A stretch of 64,000 bases of DNA from contig CP099839.1 in the NCBI GenBank assembly GCA_030062745.1, positions 36,241,293-36,305,292 on the forward strand. Reading direction: 5' to 3'. Shown here piece after piece: positions 24,464 to 36,248 of this stretch. This DNA comes from Capitulum mitella (Eukaryota; Arthropoda; Thecostraca; Pollicipedomorpha; Pollicipedidae). Every line of letters begins with the position of its first letter. Positions within the stretch are counted from its first letter, which is position 1. The notes below the pieces were generated by a model. That model saw nothing but the letters and a program-made list of their open reading frames with translations, searched no databases and was not told the origin of the DNA. The translations under genes were made by a program, and so were the position numbers.

Positions 24464-25664
24464 CCCTATTACCGTATGAGAGGGGCTTCAGAAATAGGAC
24501 TCCCCTCTGTTTTCTTTTTTTTCACCATCTCCGAGCAGCTTCACAAAACTTGATCATGCTTTCTATTCGCTCTTTCTACGTGTTATGCCAAAGCTTCATA
24601 ATTTTATTCTGCTCAGGGGCGCAACCAGGCCACGTTTTTTGGAGGCACTTCAGGCCATTTATGGCGCTTTTGAGGGTAAGAGAAAAATGACTACCGAAAA
24701 TAAAACTGTTAAGGTAGAGTTCAAAACTTTATATGGATGCACAGGTATATTTCTGTTGTCCTGAGACTACTTCTCAAGGTCGGACCAAGGTCTGAAGTCA
24801 AAAATTAGTTTTATGCGAACGTTTTTGGCAGTAATTTTTGAAAAAGAAGAACCGGAATATGTATAGCTTAGCACAGTGTTTTCTACTTGTGTTTAGAATT
24901 TTAGGTCATCAGATAGGTCAAGGAAACATGACCTTCGTCACGTGTCCGCTTACCCTATATCGCGACGGCGATTCAAATGGGTTTTAGAAATATGGTCCAT
25001 CCGAATGGTTAGAAATCCTATGGATTTAAAACGCTATTTCAAACACTATGAAATGGACCTAAGGCCATCCCATGCGACTTTGAGGTCATCTGAGGTCATC
25101 TGAGGTCAAAAGTCGTAAGCTGACGTAATGAACATGCGACCATGGCATTTCCCCTTTTCATGCTCCTGGAGCCGCCTAAGCCAATATCACACGAACAGCG
25201 TAATACGATTTTTACTGCTGATGTGCAGAATGACCATTAAAAGCTTAAACAGTATTCTTAACTTTTATGTTAATCCACTTTTTTAAAGCCACATTTTTCC
25301 CATTTTCCGGACCATGTGAACATCTACGAATCTTCTCAAAATTTTCAGCATGTGGGCGAAAGATAAGTCATGTAGATTAGCTCTCGATTCATACCAGCTG
25401 CATGAAAATCAATCAATAAACATCAATAAACATCGAAGTTGTAGCCAGAAAGGTAAACACCGTTAGCGGTTATCTCGCTATCTTGTATCAACCCCTTACA
25501 AGATTTTCAGAACTTCATCTGTAAATAATATAGCTCACGTCATGTCGAACTGATTGCCGTTTGCTACTATCAAATCGGACGGGTAGACCCCGAGATCTCG
25601 GGGGAGGGGGCAATAGCCCCCCCATACGGGAATGCGCACCAGTGTTATGGGTGCGGCAATAGGG
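24464..25664. mobile_element. TTAA-flanked non-autonomous DNA transposon, family 1 copy a
   Basis: The 1201-base element has perfect TTAA duplications at 24460-24463 and 25665-25668. The inverted ends are CCCTATTACCG on the left and the complement of CCCTATTGCCG on the right. TTAA target sites and ends starting CCC are the hallmarks of the piggyBac superfamily. No transposase frame was seen, so it would depend on another copy. The interior is non-coding, with three AGGTCA half-sites spaced 4 bases apart at 25083-25108 and a G/C palindrome near the right end (about 25590-25625). A diverged copy in opposite orientation lies at 41638-42726. Confidence 0.8.
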
Positions 25665-25979
25665 TTAAAAGGCCTGTTGAACGTATTCTAATTCTGAGGA
25701 TTAGCTCTGCGTTGGTATGCCTCCCTAGCTGACCTGAGCTGAATAAATATTCATAAAGTAAAACACGTTTTACAGCAGGATGCACTGAGAAATTTGATTT
25801 CCAAATTACCAGTCTGACGCATGCTTAGCGGTACGGATTTACCACGCATTTTGCCCTACATTTCATCAGAATCATCTGGAACCTAATTTGGACTATCCAT
25901 GTGTCAGGCCACTGAGGAGTTGGCTCTCTTCTTTCGTTTTGCCACTCTGTTCTTCGCCTTTGTTTCCCTCGAGCTATCG

Positions 25980-26790
25980 GCTTCATTTTTCTCCCGACTC
26001 CGCGAGAGGCCGCTCGTCAATCATTCCCGCCGGCTCGTCGGAGCGCCTCTTTCCAATACTCTCTCTGTCAGTTGAGTCTCTCGGTCCGCCGCATTCTTTA
26101 ACTGACTCCTCGTTTCCTCCTCTGCCGACGGAGATGTTTGGTGCTGGCCGCAGTCTCATGGCTGGCCTGTCTGCCACCATTGATCGGTCGAGCAGCACGA
26201 TCCCCGGGCGTGCCTCACGCGGGGCCGTAGCTCCCCTGGGAGCGGTGCCCCGGCCTCGAGGACGGACCGCCGCGCGGTCAGCTCAGCGCTCCCCCGGCCG
26301 CGCCGCCGCCGCCGCCGCCGCCACCGTAAAGGCGCCGTCATATTCGACGCGTCCAATAAAGAACGCCACCCGGTCGGAAGCGATGGCGCGCCCAGTCGAG
26401 CGCGGCCCCTGGCGGCGGCTTCCAGGAACGGGCCCTCTCCGGCCGCGGCAGGTGGGCCGGCCGCCGCCGCCGCCGCCGCCCCCCCTGTCCCCTGCGGCCC
26501 GGCCGTCCACCACCTCCTGCAGGCGGGCATCCGTGCGTGCGCGGGGGCGGCTGCTCGACGCATGTCGGAGGCGGTGGAGGCGAGACACGGCGAGGCGGTC
26601 GATACCAGACCACGGGCTTTCACGAGATGATGACAGCGTGTAATGGTAGGGGTGGCACGTGCCTCCGAGGCCGACGTCGTCGAGCGCAAACAGCGCGGAA
26701 GGAGCGCGCTGCGGCGCCCTCTCATTGGACCCAATCGGATGTTTGCTGATCATTGGACCGGCAGAGGTATCAATTAACCTGGCAGCCGGC
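25980..26790. other. GC-rich island with (GCC)n tracts
   Basis: Very CpG-rich with GCCGCCGCCGCCGCC tracts near 26302 and 26464. The + frame 25888-26643 and the - frames 26156-26734 and 26283-26753 overlap and are low-complexity Ala/Pro/Arg-rich. This is promoter- or 5'-UTR-like composition, but no adjoining gene was identified. Confidence 0.6.
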
Positions 26791-26799
26791 CAACGCCGT

Positions 26800-28029
26800 G
26801 TGGAACAAGGACGAACAATTAGGACATTGCTTATACAACGATAAATTGGAGGCAGGTGGATTACAGGGCTAGCAGCGCACTGGAAGCATTAAGCATATAG
26901 TACTTTCGTCTATTGCCTAAAAAAACGTTTTGTTCTGCAAAGCAAGAAATGTTTTAAGTCTGGCCAACTAAGCTGCGCAGGAAAGCAACGATAACTTTCT
27001 TCACGCACTACAGGTCGGCAGTGTTTCAGCGTGGAATGCACTATAATCGATGGAGGAAGGGATTCATAGCTCTATTTACGTGACTTGTCATTACGTTAAG
27101 CACCTTCCTGGAACTTTAATGCGGTGGGTAAGGTCTTTCATGCCAGTATGCAACGAAACCAAGCACCTTATGTCCTTGTTCTGTACCGATGCTTTTGGTG
27201 ACGATCAAGTTGTGCTATAAAATTTCAGCCCTTTCTGTTGTATTGCTTGGCAGTCCGCCTGAGGCATTTCGACGAAGTTCCTCCAGTCAGAATAATGCTT
27301 TTGGTATCAGCAATCGCACGTTGCTTTTTGATGTTTAAATCCGCTGTAAATTACTCTCAAATACTCGGGTTCCAGAATTGTAATTCTGAAATATGCGTGC
27401 GCAGTTAATACCAAGAAGTTCAGATGCACTGAAATGTAATATCTCCTTCGGCCTCCGCGACAAACTTAACACATTTTACAAAACGTTGCGCAAATACAAA
27501 TGCATTCATAAGTCCATCTTGTCTGTGATGTTGCCTAAACCCTGCAAAAACTGAACACTAAGCAGAAGCGCCATTTTTCTTCTCTTCTGTTTCAGTGAAC
27601 TGAAAAAGTGAACAGCGATGAATTTCGAAATTTCAAATTTGTGCAACGTATGCCTGTGGAAAACAAATATCTCCATTAAAATTTTAATCCGCTGGTAAAT
27701 TCATGTCGGAAATTTTTCTGCAAGACCTACGGTTGTGCTACATACTCTGCCATGACCTTGTTTAACCTGAGCTCCAAGCTGGAATGTCAGGTAGAGTAAA
27801 CGTATCTACTGTAATCAACGTCTTAAACTAAAAACACAGAGCAACAGGCATGGGTTTCGTCCTATATTTCTGTGCTACTTGGTTCTAAACTAAATGAAGT
27901 CATTTGGATCACCCCATTTCTCAAGAAGATTCAGAAATGTCACGTACGGAACAGGGTTAAACTGATGCACTGACTTAAAAACCCATTCGATATGCTTTGT
28001 TCTTACATTCCATTTCTAGATCATCAACG
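26800..28029. other. No feature recognised
   Basis: AT-rich, frame-poor sequence between the island and the SINE. I see no coding, RNA or repeat feature. Confidence 0.6.
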
Positions 28030-28337
28030 ATTATTTTTTGTCACCGCCGGGAAAGGTGTTGCCGCCAGCTTTGTCCCCAGTGCAACTTAAAATCGTTGGT
28101 AGGGTAGTGGTCTGGGGGTAGCTGATTCGAATTCGGGTGAATGAGTGATGGAGACGTTTGCTCTTTTTCCAAGATGCAAATACAAATATATACCACAATT
28201 GCAACCTTCGCTGGCAATCCATTATTCGCACCAGGATCATGGATTTTATGCTCATAACTCCGCACAAATTCCTAGATTCGAACCAGCGGCCCCCACGCCC
28301 ATCGAGCATTCTACCCGTTAACCATGATGGCGATGTG
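28030..28337 (-). mobile_element. tRNA-derived SINE
   Basis: Read on the - strand from about 28337, an A-box-like TGGTTAACGGGT (28313-28324) is followed 28 bases later by a B-box-like GGTTCGAATC (28275-28284). This is the internal RNA polymerase III promoter layout of a tRNA gene. The surrounding stems do not make an intact tRNA. About 230 bases of unrelated body follow, ending in an A-rich tail (complement of TATTTTTTG near 28031-28040). That is the standard head-body-tail form of a SINE. A second degenerate tRNA-like head (box B-like GATTCGAATTC at 28124-28134) lies in the body on the opposite strand. Confidence 0.65.
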
Positions 28338-28937
28338 AAACTGGCGCTTGTTGGTATTAAAGTTCAACGAACTGAGGTTCCATGTTTGGATTAAGTCCAT
28401 TTTTTTTTTTTACTGTAGATCCAACGGCAACCAAACCATTTCTTAATTACTTAATTAAGTGCCAAGAATCGTATTCATCAACTAAATGGACAGGTGCTGT
28501 TCGTAAGACACCACAAAATTATCCTTCACCTTGATTCATTTGTCCTGTCACTTTACTTTGCCAAGAAGTGTTGGTCTTTTGGTACTTGACGTGAGCTGGG
28601 TACGTGGCTCGTGCAGCTCGTGAAATCGGCCGCTGTACGGACATAAGGGCCTGGCTTTGCTGTTCGAAAAGAATACGTCACCGGACGGTTATTGACCTCC
28701 AAGAAAACTACGGTAACAGGCGTAAGTTTTGCCAAAGCTGTTTTTGTTTACATCAAGGCTGGATCTCCTTGCTAAAAGAAGCTAGTGCCAGATCATGATA
28801 TCACGAGCAACCCTGAATAACTGAAATCTTTGAGCCAGAAGAAATACTTTTCTGTTATGTTTTACGGAATTTTTGCAAACTGCACGCCCAGTAATGTTTC
28901 CCGATTATTGACAAATACTTAGCGTTAACAAGTCAGC

Positions 28938-29225
28938 AATGAAGCGGAGGGGGGTCGCCCCCTCTCCGCGGGGAAACGGAAGGGCCCCATTGACCCCTTC
29001 GAGAGCTTACAGGATTCTCAAAAATGGCCCTTGAGGCCATAGTGGGCCCTCCATTTTGCTGAAGGAGGCCAATAGGAGACCCCTTGAAGCCATATGAGGC
29101 CCCTGCAAGTGATAGGTTCCTTTTTAGGGTATGAGAGGCCACCTCGGCACTTTCTGGTGGAGGCCCCTTGGACTGAGACACTCCCTTGGGGTGAGGAGGC
29201 TCCTTTCTGAGGATCCCCTCTTGGC
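28938..29225. repeat. Degenerate GAGGCCC-type periodic repeat
   Basis: Words such as GAGGCCC, GGGCCC, CCCCTTG and AGGCCA recur every 15-35 bases. It starts with a GC palindrome (GGGTCGCCCCCTCTCCGCGG near 28954). Units are too diverged to set a period by eye. The style resembles the GGGCGCCC block at 53.4-54.6 kb, without clear homology. Confidence 0.55.
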
Positions 29226-29559
29226 CGATTCCTGGCTATGTGCCTGCACCAAATGACTTGATTTGCGAAATATTTCCGCCACCGACTCCGCTTGCATATC
29301 CGTAGGATTTAATACTTCTGATTGCTGGCGAGTCCTTTATGAAGTGCAACACCTATAGCTCCAAAAAATGATCAAGCAATGCAGTTTTGTAGAGGAGGCA
29401 AAATTAAACCACATCACAATCTGAGTCAGTAAATTTATTTTACGTTGCAGACACTGCAACGCACTAAGCCTCTTTACACTAATAATGAATGCCATGTCAA
29501 TTTAGGCCGATATCCTGACATGAGCCGTCGGTCCGTTCATGCAATGAACAAGGTTCTCG

Positions 29560-30200
29560 GCCTCGTAACGACCGACTTGCAGCGTCTGGCTCGATACGCG
29601 CTGAGACTGACCTACATCGACTGGAGGCGGGCCGCTCGCCGCCGGCCACGACGCGCCGACACGCGCCCGGCTCACCCCTCCCCTGCCCGCGCCTTCGACT
29701 CGGCCGCTGGGGGCGTGACACGACACCCGCAACCGACCGCGACCGTCACGAATCCACGAGCGACGCCCGCCACGGCACTCGCCGGCCGTGGTGCGGCCCC
29801 GTGACGACTGACGACTGGCCGCGTTCGGAGCCGATGGCGCGGAAGCCACGTAACGTGACGCAGAACTGCAGACATGAGACGCTGGGCCGCGGCTGAACAG
29901 CGCTGCTCCTCCGGGCAGCCGCCGGACCTTCACGGCACTGTTCGGCTCGGCGCGTGACCTGACCCGCCGTACCAGGAACGCCTGACCCGACGCGGCAGCA
30001 ACTCCGCGCCCGGCGCGGAAGCTGCTCGTCGTCGTTTACGACGGGGCAGTTTGGCTGCGCAGGGCGGCCGTGGCTGCCGCCGCCGCTGGCCCATTACACA
30101 TTCCAGGGCGGCCGGCCGACGGCGGCCAGAACTGTTAGTGCGGCCGGCCTGGCTGAAAGGCGGCCCGGCCGGCTCGAACGTATTGACTTTGTGCCCTGGT
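29560..30200. other. GC-rich island
   Basis: CpG-rich with frames on both strands (29445-29804 +, 29502-29933 -, 29930-30238 -), none of recognisable family. It is followed after 96 bases by a 34-bp minisatellite. Confidence 0.6.
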
Positions 30201-30295
30201 GAATAATTGTCTTCATACATGTCATAGTAGAACGCCAATGGACTGAACTTGGCGTTCGATGAGGAGGTTTTCAGATGCGCGCCCGTGGTGTCTTA

Positions 30296-30470
30296 GCGTC
30301 ACGCCGTCGCGCTGGAGACGAATAGGGCAGGGACACGCCGTCACGCTGGGGACGAATAGGGCAGGGACACGCAGTCGTGACGGGGACAAACAGGGCAGGG
30401 ACACGCTGTCGCGACAGGGACAAACAGGGCAGGGACACGCTGTCTTCCTGGAGACGAATAGGGCAGTGGG
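30296..30470. repeat. 34-bp minisatellite, about 5 copies
   Basis: GGACACGC starts at 30331, 30365, 30399 and 30433, exactly 34 bases apart. The unit is of the form GGGACACGCTGTCGCGACAG followed by GGACAAACAGGGCA. More diverged related words continue to about 30650. Confidence 0.95.
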
Positions 30471-30786
30471 TCGTCGCAGGATACCGTCGCAGTGGGTACC
30501 CTCACTGTGGAGACAGGTTGTCATAACAGAGACTGACCGAATGGAACACGTTGTCACACCTGGTGTCCCCGAGCAGCACAAATGCCACGCTGCAGACCCA
30601 CGATGGGAGGATGCCGTCGCAATGGGTGCGAATGTCGGTGTATGTTGTCACACTGGAGTGGTTAACATTTGGCTTATTTAGAGCAAAGAACTGGTCAGCA
30701 TGCCGAGCTGAAATGACCAACGCGGGCTATTTCGTCCGTGCTGATGCGGCACTTTCATTCGAGTACGATTCGTGCGCGGCTGGGAA

Positions 30787-30860
30787 CGTCCGCGAGGTGG
30801 GCTCGACTCTCTGCACCGTCCGCGAGGGGGGCTCGACTCTCTACACCGTCCGCGCAAACC
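30787..30860. repeat. 30-bp tandem repeat, about 2.3 copies
   Basis: CGTCCGCG starts at 30787, 30817 and 30847. The middle of the unit is GGGCTCGACTCTCT. Confidence 0.95.
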
Positions 30861-30899
30861 GACTTCGGGATCCGCAGGATGTGCGTGACCTGATTTTAA

Positions 30900-31626
30900 G
30901 TCCCACGGCAGAATGAACGTCACAGCATTCACTGTAAAGGCAAGTTATCTGTGATGCGCTTACCAAACTTTAATGTCCATGGAGAGCAGGACTGTATTCC
31001 TCCAACTTTATCAGAACCTAGTGACTCCAACGCAGGAAAGTGAGAAGCTGCCATTTATTCATTATCCTTATGACAATGCATAAATAAAAACAACTTTCAA
31101 ATAGCCTTTCAGTTTTTGTTTTAACTTATGCAGCCTAATTTCACTAATTGAGACCTTTAATGATGGAAAGGCGATAAGGACCCTTAAATGCCAAAGTTGT
31201 ATCGTCCCACTGGAATGATCTGCCGGTCTTAAAAACGTTGACCCAACATGGTCGTCGTGCATTAGTTTGCGAGATGCAAAAGCGCCGCACTTTTGTCCCA
31301 ATGGTACAAGATTTCAAATGACTTTTTCCGCTATTGTCTTTCCAGGCCCTTGCAGTGTCCATAATCCACTCATTTCTACAACAAAATCCGGGAAAGCTAC
31401 AAATGAATAAAAGGATGGGTTTGAATTGTGTAATGCATAGGACTGCTGATGCCAAAAACAGAAACACTTCAGCTGTAAAAAAAAAAACTTTCAAGCTCCA
31501 GCAGAATTTTCCGAGAAGACCTGATGCGAATCACGCCAGCGGAATTCGCTTCAAGGCTACACCAGCTTCAGCAAGCTGTTATGTGAAAAGATCAAATTTC
31601 AAGAAATGAAGCGGCCGATTTACAGT
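30900..31626. other. No gene recognised
   Basis: AT-rich. The frames at 31144-31494 (-) and 31334-31609 (+) are antiparallel and unsupported. Confidence 0.5.
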
Positions 31627-32330
31627 GTAACCAGTTTAGTTCAGTTCAGTTCAGTGTATTTCTTGGGACGTTCCACATACGATGCGGCTGTTCTTTGCCC
31701 AGTGTCATACAGAATAAAACGTTTCGGTTTGACGGGGGATGTAAATCATGCACTCAGTATCGGACACGAGAAACGAAATAGTACCATGGTCATTCACCTC
31801 CTAGCACTTCTACGTCGGACAAGTATAAAAAAGGAAATAAGTACGAAACAAACGACGGTCAGAATGAACAGCCTATGTTACACTGTCATCCTTTAAAAGC
31901 ATCTTTAAGCTTCTTTTAAACGAACATAATTTCCGCCTGGTCAACTCGGTAGGCAGTCCGTCGTACATATTGGGGCCTCGGTAGGCAAACTGTCGCCTGC
32001 CAGTCTCCGTGCGGATGCGAGGAGGGTGCAGCTGTCCATCCTGTCGTGTGTGCCTAGAGCGGATGTTCGAGTTCTGATCGAAGAACGAGGCGAGAGACGA
32101 TGGCTCTCCGCACTCACGGATGCTTTGCATGACAGTGAGGCAATGGTACTCATCCGGCTGTCTGGCGGTGAGCCAGCCCGGTCGCCTGAGGACCTCTGAT
32201 ATGTGGTCGAACTTTCGCTTGCCAGTCACCACCTTCCCACTGAAATTTATGATCTTCTGAAGCTGCTTGGGGTTTTTTTGCTGAGCAGTTGCTAAACACA
32301 GCGGTGCAATATCATACGTGTGAGAGAACT
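31627..32330 (-). mobile_element. 3' end of a non-LTR (LINE) retrotransposon
   Basis: On the - strand, from about 32320 down to the stop near 31873, the frame reads TYDIAPLCLATAQQ, then QLQKIINFSGKVVTGKRKFD and FDHISEVLRRPGWL. It finishes with the block RTETGRRQFAYRGPNMYDGL...LCSFKRSLKMLL. This is the C-terminal region of CR1/L2/Jockey-class reverse transcriptases, in which the QR-AAR-I/-RxKFDHI-xxLxxLxWLP block and the final RSFAYxGPxLWNxLP...SFKRxLKxxL block are characteristic. A stop lies just upstream, and the apurinic endonuclease and catalytic RT core are absent, so the copy is 5'-truncated. On the + strand three TTCAG units (31634-31654) mark the 3' end as a short tandem tail. This is a dead insertion. 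Confidence 0.83.
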
Positions 32331-32639
32331 AAGCCATGCACAATCATAAAAAGGATATCCTGGGGATGGTGATACGGATGTGGCCGAGTCCTATCAGTAG
32401 CCCGAAACATTTGCGTGTGACGTGAGCTAAGTGGGCGTCCCACGACAGAGGTAAGACGGCGTGACAGGGGCTTGGTGGCAAAGGAAAAGTTTAACAAGAC
32501 TGACGCGAATACAGTGACACTTTCAGAGATCTGTTGCGTACAGAGATCCGCTGCAGTTCCTCATTCAGCGACACATTTCCATGGCAGCGTGTAATAATCT
32601 GCCTTCATGAAATCTTCCATTTTTTTTCGTTGAGCGCAG

Positions 32640-33200
32640 CAGGCCACGTCCCTCCGTGCAGGCAAGACGCGTCCCTGACCACACCCAATCCCGGCCGGCG
32701 CTTCCGCCGCCACGCGTCCGGCGCCCGGTCTCGACCAGCCGCCGGCCGGGGGGGCGTGTTTGTGCCGAGCAGGGGCCGTCGGCTCCGGCCGGCCGTGCCA
32801 GGAGGGGGCCCGGTCCGGCCGGTGGCGTGTTGTCCGTCCGTTACGCCGCGCCCGGCGCGCCGCCTTTTAGCGGCGAGCGCGGCGCAGTCGCCGGCCGCGA
32901 ATCGGAGCTTCAGCAGCCGCCATGACGCGGCGGCGACGGCGGACGCGGGTCGGCAGCCGCCGCCGCTGCCGCCGGCCGTATTGACGACAGGCGGCGTCGG
33001 CGCGGTGCCCCCCCCCCCGGCCGCGCTGAGTGCGTTTTCTTGTGGCGAGTCGGCGGGTGGCGGTCGTTTACGTCGCGCGATGCCAAGGGCAGCGGCCAGC
33101 CGACAAACGGCTGATTGGTGCTCGCGGAGCCGGGCGTCGCTGGCCGCTGAAACATGTCAATGCGGGCCGCTGCCGCTTGATTGAGGCACTCAGTCCACGT
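32640..33200. other. GC-rich island
   Basis: About 560 bases of extreme GC with GGCCGG and CCGCCGCCG words and a C-run near 33008-33018. Overlapping frames on both strands are Ala/Pro/Arg-rich without domain signature. Confidence 0.6.
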
Positions 33201-33734
33201 GTGTGGCACTGATTGGTGGATATTGAGTACGGTCACATTTGATTGCGATCTTTGAGTCGCTGCGCGACGACGTCGGCATGTCCGGGCTCCTTGTTACCGT
33301 TCATTGGACCACTTTAACGCGCCGAGCGACGCATGAGGTCGTAAAGCTACAAGAATGCAGTAACGACAGCCTCCGAGGTGAGGTATCGGTGGATCAATGA
33401 TTTGTGCTATGCCAGGAACGTTGCACTGTGGCCCAGCGATTCACAGAATACGGCGGTCACTGTAACTCGATGCAATACCAGAGTCTTAGGCGGAACAAGG
33501 CATAGGAATTATATCTGCATTTTTGCCCTGAAAATTTGCACAAAAATTGTTTCATTAACGTAGACATTTTAAAGCCTGTAGGATAATGCAAACAAGCCCG
33601 CCGTGTAGATTTAATCCAGGGCCATTTGATTTTGGGCTGCGGAATGGACAGGTATCAGAAGTGCCGCAACTGTATTTTTCTGGGTGATTTGGAAAAATCG
33701 TGCCGAGAACCATGGTATTGTTCCTTGACACCAA

Positions 33735-33764
33735 CTTCGAATAACTTCGAATAACTTCGAATAA
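33735..33764. repeat. 10-bp tandem repeat, 3 copies
   Basis: CTTCGAATAA repeated three times in direct succession. Confidence 0.95.
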
Positions 33765-33949
33765 AATAACCAGCTCGAGCAACCCCAGCTTCGAAATAGT
33801 CATGTCTGAGACTAACAAAAACTCGTCCAAAATCACGATCCACGGCATTCAAAACATTTTGCATTCCCTAGAGTTAACAGTCTCCCGCAGACTGTGCAGC
33901 CGTCGAGGTCCTTAGCGGCTGTGGGTCCTTTGGATCTAGAAACCCCTTA

Positions 33950-33982
33950 CCACACAAACACACGCACACACACACACACACA

Positions 33983-34020
<38 letters not shown>
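33950..34020. repeat. (CA)n(TA)n microsatellite
   Basis: CACACA repeats (about 33955-33981) followed by roughly 35 bases of pure TA. Confidence 0.97.
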
Positions 34021-34022
<2 letters not shown>

Positions 34023-34029
34023 TCATTAA

Positions 34030-35480
34030 CCTAACTTATTCCTGATATTTAATTGGAATGATGTTTTCAGCGAAAGTAAAATCATCCTTGATTTCCGCTA
34101 AAGCCCTGAACAAGAAATATTTTTTGTGAAAATATATTATTTTCCTATTGCGTATTTCCAGCGCTTGAACGCTTGGACCACATAAATATTAAAGGGCATA
34201 CGACGTATTTCAGAGAATCGGCCATAAAGCCCTATCTCCAACAAGTCCAACCGTGGTAGGACCTTTGGTTTTGGATGCTACTCGAAACGTTTTAATTGAA
34301 ATACGTGGGAAGTGGAAAGTATCACTGCTGAACTGTCTGATATTGTATTCTCCGGTGATCAGTCAGGCCAAATATGTACATTTTGATATTTACACTCCTG
34401 GGCCCAGTGAGTCATTCCTTTGATGCAAATATGAAGGCAAGTACTTGGATGTAAGGCGGTATATTTGGCTGGTAGGGAAAGAGAAAAATCGTTTTGCGTA
34501 TTAAAAAGAACTATCGGCTCAACCCTATCGTCTGCTTGAAATAGAGTACAGTTTTCTCTGAGCATGCATGAAACTTTTTAAAGTTGTTCCTCACCCGTTG
34601 TCACCCCCGAAGGTCCTTTGGGCTCCACAGGGGGTCTCTTCCCAACTTTTTTCGTTCTTGGAATAGTTCGGGTATCGACTACCATTCTCAACGCTTGGCG
34701 ATAGGTTTAACATGCTCCCCATGTCCGATGCTGACTTAAGAGACCCCCAAAGGTCAGGGTAGTTTTGGAATCAAAGAAACCCCAGACTCAATGCCCCCCA
34801 CCCCACCCCAACCCTGCTATATCCGTCCGCCTACTCTTGGACCGTGGCGCGGTCTCTTGGTGTGCGAGAAAACACTGGTTGAAAAGTGGTGCCTTTGTTC
34901 AGAACTCTGTTTACATGTATGGACTAGGCACTAGTTAGCTGGCAGTGCTCCTCACCAACATTGTTTCGGTTTTTGGTCGTTTCCTAAACAGCCAGAACTC
35001 GTTCTGGCAAATGACAATTAGCCCGAACGTGGCGTGGTCTAGGAGGTTTTCTAGGAGCCACAATGAGAAATACTTCTTCGTCGGTGCTCAGGAATGGAAA
35101 AGTTGCCGGAACGCGTCGTGGTCACCTTCTTTTGAACAAAGACTGATTTTTCCTTATCTGATCGTAGCGTGTGCGCTGGCATTCTTAGAGAGCACGTCGT
35201 CCGCAGCGAGGCTGTCATTTCCCTTACGTGGTCCACACCCGTAACACGGATAGGATCCATATATTTGATCAGTAACATGCGTCTGATGTTCTGTTCAGTG
35301 TGAAAGCCTGACGCGTCAGTTTAGAGCATTCTTCCGAAGCGTCGCCTCGTTTTATCGATGTTTGTATGTTTTCGTCACCGCAAGCGGTGCGCTGGCCATG
35401 GTCGCGACCAACAGGTATGCAGAATGCGGTCTGTGACAGGAGGGGGAGGGGGCGTCACGGCCCAGAACATGCCGATTGTC
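34030..35480. other. No gene recognised
   Basis: AT-rich to 34580, then mixed. GACCCCCAAAGGTC-type words at 34740-34755 and around 34608-34640 hint at an old inverted-end repeat, but I could not define its limits. Confidence 0.45.
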
Positions 35481-35559
35481 CGCGCTGTGTCACGCCTCCT
35501 GCATTAACCAGCGACCGATGACGGCCACGTAAATAATTCAAGCAGTCTGCTGGCAAAGC

Positions 35560-35765
35560 TGGCAATTAGAGGAGCGGCGGCGTGACGGGCGGCGGCCGCG
35601 GTGGCCGGTCGGCCGCAGCGGCCGGGTCCCACCGAGGTCTGGAGCACCACCAGGCCCCACCGAGGTCCGGGGCACCACCAGCACCACCAGGTCCCACCGA
35701 GGTCTGGAGCACCACCAGCACCACCAGGTCCCACCGAGATCTGGAGCACCACCAGCACGACCAAG
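35560..35765. repeat. 37-bp minisatellite in a short GC island
   Basis: Units GGTCCCACCGAGGTCTGGAG followed by CACCACCAGCACCACCA start at 35690 and 35727 (37-base spacing), with shorter variants back to about 35625. The sequence from 35560 to 35625 is GGCGGCCGCGG-rich. It is Gly/Ala/Pro-like in every frame and not a convincing gene. Confidence 0.9.
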
Positions 35766-36248
35766 ATACCAGGCGTCATATCTTGAGCAAGGCGCCTTAC
35801 TAGGGGCAAATGTAAAAGGAACGGGGAGAGGGCTAAACCAGGAATTGCCGTCTGATTTTTGTTGTGAGATCAGACGTTCTGTTCTGCCAAAATATCGGGG
35901 TAGGCTGGCAGTGGAGCTCTCATTCCTCTACTAACGGTACCCCCGGTGCCTGTTCAGGGGCGCAGCACTCCTTCCAGCATGCGCGGAATCGATGACGTCT
36001 GTTAACGGAGTGTTCTGTGTGAATGCGCAAAGCTGATGTAATAAGGTGGCAGCTTTGTGTAAGAATATGCAAGAGACGGAGGTGAGTGAATACAATTCAG
36101 TGGCTTCTGTAACACTTCCGTGAACATCGTACCTTTGTTAGTCATGCAGATATTTTTTACGCATCCTTATTGAGCTTCATGGTAGGTGGCAGGGTTGTTT
36201 GATGAGTTACGCTAACTGGTACAACGTCAGCAATGGTTTAGATTTGAA

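Noticed and set aside
25888-26643. 251-codon open frame on the + strand
   Set aside because: Ala/Pro/Arg-rich low complexity from (GCC)n DNA, with equally long antisense frames.
28275-28337. Functional tRNA gene
   Set aside because: The box A and box B words are present but the acceptor and anticodon stems do not pair, and it is followed by a SINE-like body and A-rich tail.
30200-30680. Open frames across GGACACGC repeats
   Set aside because: They follow the 34-bp minisatellite and its degenerate continuation.
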